Shown here one piece after another: positions 1-20,500 of a stretch of 64,000 nt of DNA; position 1 is the stretch's first letter, and every line of letters begins with the position of its first letter. A model generated the notes under the pieces. That model did no database searches and was not told where the DNA came from. It saw only the letters and a list, made by a program, of their open reading frames with translations. A program made the translations under genes and the position numbers. Source of the DNA: Eriocheir sinensis (Eukaryota > Arthropoda > Malacostraca > Decapoda > Varunidae); the NCBI RefSeq assembly GCF_024679095.1, contig NW_026111778.1, positions 62,001-126,000 of the forward strand, in the 5' to 3' direction.

Positions 1-1830
1 CAAAATATACATAAAATAACGTAAATTTATATAAAACTATATACAAAAATACACAGAAGTAATTAAATTCGTATGAAAATAGATTTACAAAATACACATA
101 AAATTAAGTATATACGTATAAAAAAAAGTATACAAAATACACATAAAATAATGTAAATTAGTATCAAAATAAATAAACAAAATACCAATAAAAGAATGTG
201 TATTTGTATAAATATATATATACAAAATACATATTAAATAATATAAATTTGTTTAAAACTACACAAAATACACATGAAATGATGTAAATACGTATAAAAA
301 TATATATACAAGATACACATTAAATAATGTAAATTCGCGTCAAAATAAATAAACAAAATATCAATAAAAGAATGTGTATTTGTATGAAAATAGATATACA
401 AAATACACATAAAATACCCTAAATTTGTATCAAACTATATACAAAAATACACAAAAATATTTTAAATTTGTATGAAAATAGATATACAAAATACACATAA
501 AATTAGGTAAATTTGTATTGAAATATATATACAAAATACACATAAAATAATGTAAATTTGAATGAAAAGACATAAAGAAATACACTTAAAATAACGTAAA
601 TTTGTATAAAAAATATTTACAAAACACAAATAGAATAATGTAAAATCGTATCAAAATAAATACACAGAATATTAATAAAATAATGTAAATTTGTATGAAA
701 ATAAAGAGGCAAAATACCCATAAAATAACCCATTTTTTTTATTTATAAAAATAAATATATACCAAAATACACATAAAAAAATAAATTTGAATTAAAATAA
801 ATATATAAAAAACACATACAATAAGGTAAATTTGTATTGAAATAGATATGCATAATACATATAAAACAATGTAAATTTGTTTCAAAATATATATACGAAT
901 ACACATAAAATAACGTAGATTTCTTTAAAAATATATATACAAAATACACATAAAATGAAGTAAATACGTATAAAAAAATGTATACAAAATACACATAAAA
1001 TAATGTAAATTCGTATCAAAATAAATAAACAAAATACCAATAAAAGAATGTGTATTTGTATAAATATAAATATACAAAATACACATAAAATAACGTAAAT
1101 TTATATAAAACTATATACAAAAATACAGAGAAGTAATTAAATTCGTATGAAAATAGATATACAAAATACAGATAAAATAAGCTAAATTTGAATTGAAATG
1201 TATATACAAAATACTTGAAATAATGTAAATTTGTATCAAATTATTTAAAAAAATACATATAATAACGTAAATTTGTTTAAAAATATATAAACAATATAAA
1301 CATTAAGTAATGTAAATACGTATAAAAAATATGTACAAAATACACATATAATCATTTAATTCGTATCAAACTAAATAAACAAAATATCAATTAAATAATG
1401 TAAATTTGTATGAGAAAAATACATATAAAATAACGCTAATTTCTATAAAAATATATGTCCAAAAATGAACGTAAAATAAAGTAGCTATGGATAAAAATAT
1501 ATATACAAAACACACAATAAATAATGTAAATGCGTACATAAAATAACCTAAATTTGTATAAAACTATATACAAAAATACACAAAAATAATTTAAATTTGT
1601 ATGAAAAGAAATATACAAAATACACGTAAAATTAGGTTAATTTGTATTGAAATACATATACAAAATACACATAAAATAATGTAAATTTGAAAGAAAATAT
1701 ATAAACAAATACACATATAATAACGTAAATTTGTATGAAATATATATACAAAATACACATTAAATAATGAAAATATGTATAAAAAATATATACAAAACAC
1801 AAATAGAATAATGTATAATCGTATCAAAAT
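1..1830 (-). repeat. Satellite block 1, A-rich orientation
   Basis: About 40 monomers with the T-rich unit on the bottom strand. The block matches 53,984-55,811 variant for variant, beginning at the first base of the window, so the left edge is inside a larger copy. It holds the left arm (about 600-1273) of a large inverted repeat. It ends where 'gtatcaaaat' runs directly into 'ttacgttattatatg' of the opposite orientation; the same join occurs at 55,811. Confidence 0.9.
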
Positions 1831-2500
1831 TTACGTTATTATATGTATTTTTATAAATATTTTGATACAAATCTACATTATTTTATGTATTTTGTATATA
1901 CATTTCAATTCAAATTTAGCTTATTTTATATGTATTTTGCATATCTATTTTCATACGCGTTTAATTACTTCTGTGTATTTTTGTATATAGTTTTATACAA
2001 ATTTACGTTATTTTATGTGCATTTTGTATATTCATATTTATACAAATACACATTCTTTTATTGGTATTTTCTTTTTTTATTTTGATATGAATTTACATTA
2101 TTTTATGTGTATTTTGTATACATTTTCTTATACGTATTTACTTCATTTTATGTGTATTTTGTATATATATTTTTATACAAATCTATGTTATTTTATGTGT
2201 ATTCGTATATATATTTTGAAACAAATTTACATTGTTTTATATGTATTTTGCATATCTATTTCAATACAGATTTACCTTATTGTATGTGTAGTTTGTATAT
2301 TTATTTTAATACATATTAATTTTTTGATGTGTATTTTGCTATATATATATTTATAAAAAATGCGTTATTTAATGGGTATTTTGCAACTATTTTCATACAA
2401 ATTTACATTGTTTTATTAATATTCTGTGTATTTATTTTGATACGATTTCACATTATTCTATTTGTGTTTTGTATATATTTTTCTATACATATTTACTTTA
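600..2500. repeat. Large inverted repeat, ~0.67-kb arms
   Basis: The arms are about 600-1273 (A-rich) and 1831-2500 (T-rich), with a 560-bp spacer. The right arm read backwards follows the left arm monomer by monomer: the 'aaaatacagataaaataagc' unit near 1161, the 'acagagaagtaattaaattc' unit near 1123 and the 'gaatgtgtatttgtataaat' unit near 1047 all reappear in reverse order at 1900-2060. Confidence 0.88.
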
Positions 2501-2662
2501 TTTAATGTGTATTTTGTATATTTTAAAACAAATTTACGTTATTTTATGCGCACCTGTTAAAATATTTTGATACAAATTTACATTATTTTATGTATTTTGT
2601 ATATATATTTCAATACAAATTTAGTTTATTTTATGTATATTTTGTATATCTATTTTTATTCG
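1831..2662 (+). repeat. Satellite block 2, T-rich orientation
   Basis: About 18 monomers. This is the right arm of the inverted repeat that starts in block 1. A rare 'gcgcacctgttaaaat' variant near 2549 marks it; relatives of that variant occur near 6919, 50,150, 56,533 and 61,130, and in reverse near 53,253. It ends by joining 'ttattcgtatc' to 'gaaataaataaac', a switch shared with 50,260, 56,646 and, with a variant base, 7024 and 61,239. Confidence 0.88.
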
Positions 2663-4329
2663 TATCGAAATAAATAAACAAAATAGCAATAAAATAATGT
2701 AAATTTGTATGAGAAAACATATACAAATACACATAAAATAACACAAATTTCTAAAAAAATATATGTACAAAAATGCACATAAAATAAAGTAAATTTGCAT
2801 AAAAATATATATCCAAAACACACATTATATAATGTAAATGCGTACATAAAATAACCTAAATTTGAATAAAACTATATACAAAAATACACAAAAAAATATA
2901 TAAACAAAAAACAAATAGAATAATGTAAAATCGTATCAAAATAAATACACCGAATATTAATAAAATAATGTAAATTTGTATGAAAATAAACATGCAAAAT
3001 TCCCATCAAATAGCGCATTTCTTATAAAAATATATATACCAAAATAAACATAAAATATTTAAATTTGTATTGAAATAAATATACAAAATGCACATACAAT
3101 AAGGTAAACTTCTATTGAAAGAGATATGCAAAAATACATATAAAACAATGTAAATTTGTTTCAAAATATATATACGAATACACATAAAATAACGTAGATT
3201 TCTATAAAAATATATATACAAAATACACATAAAATTAAGTAAATACGTTTAAAAAAATGTAAACAAAATACACATAAAATAATGTAAATTCGAAACAAAA
3301 TAAATAAACAAAATACCAATAAAAGAATGTTTATTTGTATAAATATAAATGTACAAAATACACATACAAATTAAACATAAAATAAGGTAAATTTGTAATG
3401 AAATACATGTACAAAATACACATAAAATAATGTAAATTTATATGAAAATATATATACAAATACACATAAAATACCATGAATTTGTATAAAATTATATATT
3501 CAAAATAAATATTAAATAATGTTAATGCGTATAAAAATATATATACAAAGTACATATAAAATCATGTAAATTCGTATCAATATAAATCAACAAAATACTA
3601 ATAAAATAATGTATATTTGAATGAAAATAGATATTTAAAATACACATAAAACTAGGTAAATTTCTTTTGAAATATATATACAAAATACCCATAAAATATT
3701 GTAAATTTGTGTCAAAATATATAAACAAATACACATAAAATAACTTAAAATAACGTAAATATGTATCAAATATATATACAAAAAACACTTTAAATAATGT
3801 AAATATGTATAAAAAAATATATACAAAACACAAATAAAATAATGTAAAATCGTATCAAAATAAATACAGAAAATATTAATAAAATAATGTAAATTTGTAT
3901 GAAAATTAAGATGCAAAATACCCATAAAATAACGCATTTTTTATAAAAATATATATACGAAAAAACATAAAATATTTGATTTTGTATTAAAATAAATAGA
4001 TATACAAAATACACATAAAATATGCTAAATTTGAATTGAAATATATATAAAAAATACATAAAATAATGTAAATTTGTATCAAAATACTTATACACTTATA
4101 CAAATACACATATAATAACGTAAATTTGTATAAACATATATAAACAAAATACACATTAGATAATGTAAATACGTATAAAAAAAATGTACAAAATACACAA
4201 ATAATCATGTAATTCGTATTAAAATAAATAGACAAAATACCAATAAAATAATGTAAATTTCTATGAGAAAACATATACAAAATACACATAAATAACGCAA
4301 ATATCAATAAAAATATATAATATAATATA
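2663..4329 (-). repeat. Satellite block 3, A-rich orientation
   Basis: About 37 monomers matching 56,647-58,400. Near 3630-3640 it lacks about 89 bp (two monomers) that are present in the partner at about 57,630-57,720, so the inter-copy offset rises from 53,988 to 54,077. Its last part (from about 3640) also resembles 17.0-17.57 and 27.3-27.87 kb. It ends at the AT-only join 'tataatataatatattttta'. Confidence 0.88.
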
Positions 4330-7024
4330 TTTTTATACATATATAAAATATTTAATGTATATTTTGTATATATATTTTATCCAAATTTACGTTATTTTAT
4401 ATGTATTTGTTTATATATTTTCATACAAATTTACATTATTTTATGTGAGTTTTGTATATGTATTTCAATACAAATTTGGCTAGCTTTATGTGTATTTTGC
4501 ATATCTATTTTCAAACAAATTTAAATTATTTTTGTGTATTTTTGTATATATTTTTATACAAATTTTAGTTATTTTATTTGGTTTTGTATATATATTTTCC
4601 TACAAATATACATTCTTTTATTGGAATTTTGTGTATTTAATTTTCTACGAATTTACATTATTTTATGTGTATTTTGTATATATATTTTTCTACGTATTAA
4701 AATTATTTCAATGTGTATTTTATATATACATTTTCATAAAAATTTACGTTATTTTATTGTGTGTATTCGTATATATTTTGAAACAAATTTTATACAAATT
4801 CATGTTATTTTATGTGTATTTGTATATATATTTTCATACAAATTTATATTATTTTATGTGTATTCTTACATATATTTTATTACAAATTTACCTTATTTTA
4901 TGTTTATTTTGAATATTCATTTCATTCAATTTTAAATTATTTAATGTGTATTTTTGTATTTGTATTTAGGTTATCTTAGGTTATCTTTAGGTTACCTTAT
5001 TTTATGTTTATTTTGTATATTTATTTTATTCAATTTTAAATTATTTTATGTGTATATTTGTATTTGTATTTAGGTTATTTTATGTGTATTTTGTATATAT
5101 ATTTTCATCCAAAATTACATTATTTTATTGGAATTTTCTTAATATAATTCGATACGAATTTAGATTATTTCATAGGTATTTTGTATACATATTTTTATAC
5201 TCATTTACATTATCTAAAGTGTGTTTTGTATATATATTTTTATGCAAATTTATTTTATGCTCATTTTTGTACATATATTTTTATAGAAAATTGCGTTATT
5301 TTATGTATATAGTTTTATATAAATTTACGTTATTTTATGTGCATTTTCTATATTTATATTTATACAAATACACATTCTTTTAATGGTATATTGTTTATAT
5401 ACATTTATACGAATTTACATTATTTTATGTGTATTTTGTATACATTTTTTTATTCGTATTTACTTAATATTATGTGTATTTTGTATATGTATTTTTATAG
5501 AAATCTTCGTTATTTTATATGTATTCGTATATATATTTTGAAACAAATTTACATTATTTTATATGTATTTTGCATATCTATTTCAATACAAATTTACCTT
5601 ATTGTATGTGCATTTTGTATATTTATTTTAATACAAATTCAAATATTTTATGTGTATTTTGGTATCAAGAATTTTATAAAATATGCGTTATTTTATAGGT
5701 ATTTTGCATCTTAGTTTTCATACAAATTTACATTATTTTATTAATATTCTGTGTATATATTTTGATACGATTTTACATTATTCTATTTGTGTTTTGTATA
5801 TATTTTTTTATACATATTTACATTATTTAATGTGTATTTTGAATATATATTTCATACAAATTTACGTTATTATATGTGTATTTGTTTATATATTTTCTTT
5901 CAAATTTACATTATTTTATGTGTATTTTGTATATGTATTTCAATACAAATTAACATAATTTTATGTGTATTTTGTATATTTCTTTTCATACAAATTTAAA
6001 TTATTTTTGTGTATTTTTGTATATAGTTTTTTACAAATTTAGGTTATTTTATGTACGCATTTACATTTTTTAATGTGTGTTTTGTATATATATTTTTTAT
6101 CCAAAGTTACTTTATTTTACGTTCATTTTTGGACATATATTTTTATAGAAATTAGCGTTATTTTATATGTATTTGTATATGTTTTCTCATACAAATTTAC
6201 ATTATTTTATTGATATTTTGTTTATTTAGTTTGATACGAGTTACATGATTATATGTGTATTTTGTACATATTTTTTATACGTATTTACATTACTTAATCT
6301 GTATTTTGTTTATATATTTTTAAACAAATTTCTGTTATTATATGTATTTTTATAAATATTTTGATACAAATTTACAATATTTTATGTATTTTGTATATAC
6401 ATTTCAATTCAAATTTAGCTTATTTTATCCGTATTTTGTATATCTATTTTTACACGAATTTAATTACTTCTGTGTATTTTTGTAGATAGTTTTATACATA
6501 TTTACGTTATTTTATGTGTATTTTGTATATATATTTTTATACAAATCTACGTTATTTTATGTGTATTCGTATATATATTTTGAAACAAATTTACATTGTT
6601 TTATATGTATTTTGCATATCTATTTCAATACAGATTTACCTTATTGTATGTTTATTTTGTATATTTATTTTAATACAAATTAATTTTTTCATGTGTATTT
6701 TGCTATATATATTTTTATAAAAAATGCGTTATTTAATGGGTATTTTGCATCTTTATTTTCATACAAATTTACATTGTTTTATTAATATTTTGGTATTTAT
6801 TTGATACGATTTTACATTATTCTATTTGTGTTTTGTATATATTTTTTTATACATATTTACATTATTTAATGTGTATTTTGTATATTTTAAAACAAATTTA
6901 CGGTATTTGATGCGCATCTGTTAAAATATTTTGATACAAATTTAACTTACTTTATGTATTTTGTATATATATTTCAATACAAATTTAGTTTATTTTATGT
7001 ATATTTTGTATATCTATTTTCATT
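4330..7024 (+). repeat. Satellite block 4, T-rich orientation
   Basis: About 60 monomers matching 58,401-61,239. It includes a local 104-bp tandem duplication with three short 'ttaggttatc'-like units (4888-5073). Relative to its partner it lacks 135 bp, exactly three monomers, near 6520. The stretch 4330-4900 is also shared with 17.57-18.18 and 27.87-28.46 kb. Confidence 0.88.
4888..5073 (+). repeat. Local 104-bp tandem duplication with ttaggttatc units
   Basis: 'ttaccttattttatgttta' starts at 4888 and again at 4992, and each is followed by 'caattttaaattatt' and 'gtatttgtatttagg'. Between them sit 'ttaggttatc' (4966), 'ttaggttatc' (4976) and 'tttaggttacc' (4986). Simpler relatives such as 18,200-18,225 have only one unit. 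Confidence 0.9.
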
Positions 7025-8630
7025 AGTATCAAAATAAATAAACAAAATAGCATTAAAAAATGTAAATTTGTATGAGAAAACATGTACAAATACACATAAA
7101 ATAACGCAAATCTCTAAAAAAATATATGTACAAAAATGCACATAAAAAAAGGAAATTTGCATAAAAATATATATACAAAACACATTAAATAATGTAAATG
7201 CGTACATAAAATAACCTAAATTTGTATAAAACTATATACAAAAATACACAAAAATATTTAAAATTTGTATGAAAAGAAATATACAAAATACACATAAAAT
7301 TAGGTAAATTTGTATTGAAATACATATACAAAATACACATAAAATAATGTAAATTTGAATGAAAATATATAAACAAATACACTTAAAATAACGTAAATTT
7401 GTATAAAAAATATATGCAAGATACACATTAAATAATGTAAATGTGTTTAAAAAAATGTATACAAAAAAGAAATAGAATAATGTAAAATCCTATCAATATA
7501 AATACACAGAATATCTATAAAATAATGTAAATTTGTATGAAAAGAAAGATGCAAAATTCCCATAAAATAGCGCATTTTTTATAAAAATATATATACCAAA
7601 ATACACATAAAATATTTAAATGTGTATCGAAATAAATATACAAAATGCATATACAGTAAGGTAAATATGTATTGAAAGAGATATTCAAAAATACATATAA
7701 AACAAAGTAAATTTGTTTCAAAATATATATACGAATACACATAAAATAACGTAGATTTCTATAGAAATATATATATAAAATACACATGAAATTATGTAAA
7801 TACGTATAAAAATATATATACAAAATACATATCTAGGTAAATTCGTGTCAAAATAAATAAACAAAATATCATGAAAAGAATGTGTATTTGTATGAAAATA
7901 AATAATAGATAATAAATTTGTATGAAATATATATGCAAGATACACATTAAATAATGTAAATATGTATAAAAAATATATATATAAAAAAACAAATAGAATA
8001 ATGTGAAATCGTATCAAAATAAATACACCGAATATTAATAAAATAATGTAAATTTGTATGAAAATAAAGATGCAAAATTCCCATCAAATAGCGCATTTCT
8101 TATAAAAAATATATATACCAAAATACACATAAAATATTTAAATTTGTATTGAAATAAATATACAAAATGCACATACAATAAGGTAAATTTGTATTGAAAG
8201 AGATATGCAAAAATACATATAAAACAATGTAAATTTGTTTCAAAATATATATACGAATACACATAAAATAACGTAGATTTCTATATAAATATATATACAA
8301 AATACACATAAAATTAAGTAAATACGTATAGAAATAGATATACAAAATACACATAGAATAATGTAAAATTGTTTAAAAAAAAAAAGAATATAAATAAATT
8401 AATGTAAATTTGTATGAAAATAAAAATGCAAAATACCCATAAAATAAAGCAATTTTTTTAAAAAATACATATACAAAAATACATATAGCATAATTAAATT
8501 TGTATTAAAATTAATATACAAAATGCATATACAATAAGGTAAATTTGTATTGAAAAAATATGCAAAATACACATAAAACAGTGTAAATTTATTTCAAAAT
8601 CTATATACGAATACTCATAAATCAACGTAG
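7025..8630 (-). repeat. Satellite block 5, A-rich orientation
   Basis: About 36 monomers matching 61,240-62,843, with related order at 50.26-51.77 kb. It contains a truncated unit 'aatagataataaattt' near 7905, a landmark seen a dozen times in the window, and the 'acaccgaatatt' variant at 8026. It ends at 'atcaacgtag' joined to 'tgtatttgttttcatttc', a switch duplicated at 62,843. Confidence 0.88.
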
Positions 8631-10525
8631 TGTATTTGTTTTCATTTCATACAAATTTTCATTATTTTATGTGTATTTTGTACATGTACTAATTTGTACA
8701 AATTTAACTAATTATATGTGTATTTTGTATATCAATTTTCATAAAAATTGAAATTATTTTTGTTTGTTTTTGTATATATTTTTATACAAATTTTCGTTAT
8801 TTTATGTGTATTTTGTATATTTATTTTCCTACAAATATACGTTCTTTTATCGGAATTTTGTTTGTTTATTTTCATACAAATTTACATTATTTTAGGTGTA
8901 TTTGGTATATATATTTTTATACTATTTACATCATTTTATATGTATTTTGTATGTATCTTTTCATAGAAATTAACTCTATTTTATGTTTATTCGTATATAT
9001 GTTTTGATTCAAATTTACATTATTGATGTGTATTTTGCATATGTATTTCAATACAAATTTACTTTATTGTATATGCATTTTGTATATTTATTTCAATACA
9101 AATTTAATTATTTCATGTGTATTTTTGTATATATATTTTTATGCATATATGCGTTATTATATGGGTATTTTGCATCTTTATTTTCATACAAATTTAAATA
9201 ATTTTATTGATATTCTGTTTATTTATTTTGATACGATTAAACATTATTCTATGTGTATTTTGTATATATATTTTTATACATATTTACATTATTTAATGTA
9301 TATTTTGTATATATATTTTATCCAAATTTACGTTATTTTATGTGTATTTGTTTATATATTTTCATACAAATTTACATTATTTTATGTGTATTTTGTATAT
9401 GTATTTCAATACAAATTTGCCTAACTTTATGTGTATTTTGTATATATATTTTCAAACAAATTTAAATTATTTTTGTGTATTTTTGTACTTATTTTTATAC
9501 AAATTTTAGTTATTTTATTTGTATTTTGTATATATATTTTCCTTCAAATATACAATCTTTTATTATAATTTTGTTTATTTATTTTGATACGAGTTTATAT
9601 TATTTTATGTGTATTTTGTATATATATTTTTCTACGTATTTACATTATTTTATGTGTATTCTGTATATATATTTTAATAAAAATTTACATTATTTTATTG
9701 TGAGTATTCCTATTTATTTTGATACAAATTTTATACAAATTCATGTTATTTTATGTGTATTTGTTTATATATTTTCATACAAATTTATATTATTTTACGT
9801 GTATTTTTACATATTTTTCATAACAAATTTACCTTATTTTATGATTATTTTGTATATTTATTTCATTCAATTTTAAATTATTTTATGTGTATATTTGTAT
9901 TTGTATTTACGTAATTTTATGTGTATTTTCTATATATATCTTCATCCATAATTACATTATTTTATTGGTATTTTCTTTATTTAACTCGATACGAATTTAG
10001 ATTTTTTCAAAGGTATTTTATATACATATGTTTATACTCATTTACATTATGTAATGTGTGTTTTGTATATATTTTTTAATGCAAATTTATTATATGTGCT
10101 TTTTTGAACATATATTTTTATAGAATTTTTTGTTATTTTATATGTATTTTGTAGACATTTTTTCATGCAAATTTACATTATTTTATTGGTATTTAGTTCT
10201 TTTATTTTGATACGAATTTACATAATTATATATGCATTTTGTATATATATTTTTATACGTGTTTACATTATTTAATGTTTATTTTGTTTATATATTTTTA
10301 TATAAAATTTACGTAATTATATGTGTATTTCTAAAAATATTTTGATACAAATTTACTTTATTTTATGTATTTTGTACATATATTTCAATTCAAATTAAGC
10401 TTATTTTGTGTGTATTTTGTATATCTATTTTCATACAAATTTAATTACTTTTGTGTATCTTTGTATATTGTTTTGTATAAATTTACCTTATTTTATGTGC
10501 ATTTTGTATATTTATATTTATACAA
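8631..10525 (+). repeat. Satellite block 6, T-rich orientation
   Basis: About 42 monomers. Bases 8631-9786 match 62,844-64,000; the partner runs off the right end of the window. The rest (9787-10,525) has no offset-54-kb partner in view. The switch to block 7 lies inside 'tacaaatacaca', a string that occurs naturally in both orientations, so the breakpoint has 8-12 bp of microhomology. Confidence 0.88.
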
Positions 10526-17572
<7,047 letters not shown>

Positions 17573-19490
17573 AATATATTTTTATACATATTTAAAATAT
17601 TTAATTTATATTTTGTATATATATTTTATCCAAATTTACGTTATTTTGTATGTATTTGTTTATATATTTTAATACAAATTTACATTATTTTATGTGAGTT
17701 TTGTATATGTATTTCAATACAAATTTGCCTAACTTTATGTGTATTTTGCATATCTATTTTCAAACAAATTTAAACTATTTTTGTGTATTTTTGTATATGT
17801 TTTTATACTAATTTTAGTTATTTTATTTGTTTTTTGTATATATATTTTCCTACAAATATACATTCTTTTATTGGAATTTTGTGTATTTAATTTTTTACGA
17901 ATTTACACTATTATATGTGTATTTTGTATATATATTTTTCTACGTATTTAAATTATTTTATATGTATTTTATATATACATTTTCATAAAAATTTACGTTA
18001 TTTTATTGTGTGTATTCGTATATATTTTGAAACAAATTTTATACAAATTCATGTTATTTTATGTGTATTTGTATATATATTTTCATACAAATTGATATTA
18101 TTTTATGTGTATTCTTACATATATTTTCTTACAAATTTACCTTATTTTATGTTTATTTTGTATATTTATTCCATTGAAGTTTAAATTATTTAATGTGTAT
18201 ATTTGTATTTGTATTTAGGTTATTTTATGTGTGTTTTCTATATATATTTTCATCCAAAATTACATTATTTTATTGTTATTTTCTTAATTTAACTCGATAC
18301 GAATTTAGATTATTTCATAGGTATTTTGTATACATATTTTTATACTCATTTACATTATCTAATGTGTGTTTTGTATATATTTTTTTATGCAAACTAATTT
18401 TATGTGCATTTTTGTACATATATTTTTATAGAAACTTAAAACGTTATTTTATGCGTATTTTGTATATGTTTTCTCATACAAATTTACATTATTTAATTAG
18501 TTTTTTGTTTATTTATTTTGATACGAATGACTTGATTATTTGTGTATTTTGTAAATATTTTTTTATACGTATTTACATTACTTAATGTGTATTTTGTTTA
18601 TATATTTTTTTACAAATTTACGTTATTATATGTGTATTTGTTAAAAATATTTTGAAACGAGTTTACTTTATTTTATGTATTTTGTATATATATTTCAACT
18701 CAAATTTAGCTTATTTTGTGTGTATTTTGTATATATATTTTCATACAAATTTAATTACTTCTGTGTATTTTTGTATATAGTTTTATACAAATTTACGTTA
18801 TTTAATGTGCATTTTGTATATTTATATTTATACAAATACACACTCTCTTATTGGTATTTTGTTTATTTATATTTATACGAATTTACATTATTTTATGTGT
18901 ATTTTGTATACATTTTTTATTCGTATTAACTTACTTTTATTTGTATTTTGTATATATATATATTTATAGAAATCTACGTTATTTTATGTGTATTCGTATA
19001 TACATTTTGAAACAAATTTACATTGTTTTATATCTATTTTGCATATCTATTTCAATACAAATTTACCTTATTGTATTTGCATTTTTTATATTTATTTTAA
19101 TACAAATTCAAATATTTTATGTGTATTTTGGTATATATAATTTTATAAAAAAAATGCGTTATGTTATAGGTATTTTGCATCTTAGTTTTCATACAAATGT
19201 ACATTATTTTATTATTATTCTGTGTATATATTTTGATACGATTTTATATTATACTCTTTGTGTATTGTATATATTTTTTTATACATATTTTCATTATTTA
19301 ATGTGCATTTTTTATATATATTTTATACAAATTAACGTTATTTTAAGTGTATTTGTTTATATAATTTCATTCAAATTTACATTATTTTAAGTGTATTTTG
19401 TATATGTATTTAAATACAAATTTACATAATTTTATGTGTATTTTGTATATTTATTTTCATACAAATTAAAATTATTTTTGTTTTTTTGTA
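17573..19490 (+). repeat. Satellite block 8, T-rich orientation
   Basis: About 43 monomers. The left part (to about 18,180) matches 27,866-28,460 with an offset of 10,294 bp. The right part (from about 18,655) matches about 41,020-41,750 with an offset near 22.26-22.36 kb; the change of offset reflects about two extra monomers around 18,830-18,920. The switch at 19,490 ('tgtataaacatata' into 'gagtaaatttctatgata') recurs at 41,750. Confidence 0.86.
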
Positions 19491-20500
19491 TAAACATATA
19501 GAGTAAATTTCTATGATAATATATATTCAAAATACATATAAAATATATATATCAAATACACCTAAAAAAAAAAAAAATTCGTATCAAAATAAATAAACAA
19601 AATTCCGATAAAAGAACGTATATTTGTAGGAAAATAAATATACAAAATACACATAAAATTACGAAAATTTGAAAAAAAATATTTACAAAAAACAAAAAAA
19701 ATAATTTCAATTTGTATGAAAATAGTTATACAAAATACACATATAGTTAGATAAATTTGTATTTAAATACATGTACAAAATACACATAAAATAATGTAAA
19801 TTTGTATGAAATGAAAACAAATTCACATAAAATAACGTACATTTGTATAAAATAGATATACAAAATATACATAGAATAATGTAAAATCGTATCAAAATAA
19901 ATACACAGAATATCAATAAAATAATGTAATTTTGTATGAAAATAAAGATGCAAAATACCCAAAAAATAAAGCATATTTTTTTAAAAATACATATACAAAA
20001 ATACACATAGAATAATTAAATTTGTATTAAAATTAATATACAAATTTAATAAGGTAAATTTGTATTGAAAAAATATACAAAATGCACATAAAAGTGTAAA
20101 TTTGTTTAAAAATCTATATACGAATACACATAAAATAACGTAGATTTCTATAGAAATATATATACAAAACACACATGAAATGATGTAAATACGTATAAAA
20201 ATATATATATACAAAATACACATTAAATATTTTAAATTCTCGTCAAAATAAATAAACAAAATATCAATAAAAGAATGTGTATTTGTATGAAAATAGATAT
20301 ACAAAATACTCATAAAATAACCTAAGTTTGTATAAAACTATATACAAAAATACACAAAAATAATTTAAATTTGTATGAAAATAAATATACAAAATACACA
20401 TAAAATTAGGTAAATTTGTATTGAAATACATATACAAAATACACATAAAATAATGGAAACTTGAATGAAAATATATAAACAAATACACTTAAAATAACGT
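18655..20500 (+). repeat. ~22.3-kb-offset segmental duplication, copy 1
   Basis: Matches about 41,020-42,790: 19,747 pairs with 42,025 (offset 22,278) and 20,488 with 42,767. The switch at 19,490 is carried along. Confidence 0.86.

Larger units (their letters stand above)
1..9786 (+). repeat. 54-kb direct repeat, copy 1 (partial)
   Basis: The same order of blocks, switches and variants is found at 53,984-64,000. Landmark offsets are 53,983 (positions 1, 1843, 2015), 53,988 (3230), 54,077-54,083 (3937-6019) and 54,214-54,215 (6995-9786). The copy starts at or before base 1. Confidence 0.93.

Noticed and set aside
4966..4996. 'ttagg' units resembling the insect telomere motif.
   Set aside because: Only three imperfect 10-11-bp units inside a satellite monomer context, explained by a local duplication; not a (TTAGG)n run.
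8750..9000. Possible transposon or retroelement remnant in the less regular stretch after the 8630 switch.
   Set aside because: The sequence still resolves into 43-45-bp monomers. No terminal repeats, target-site duplication or protein similarity could be seen.
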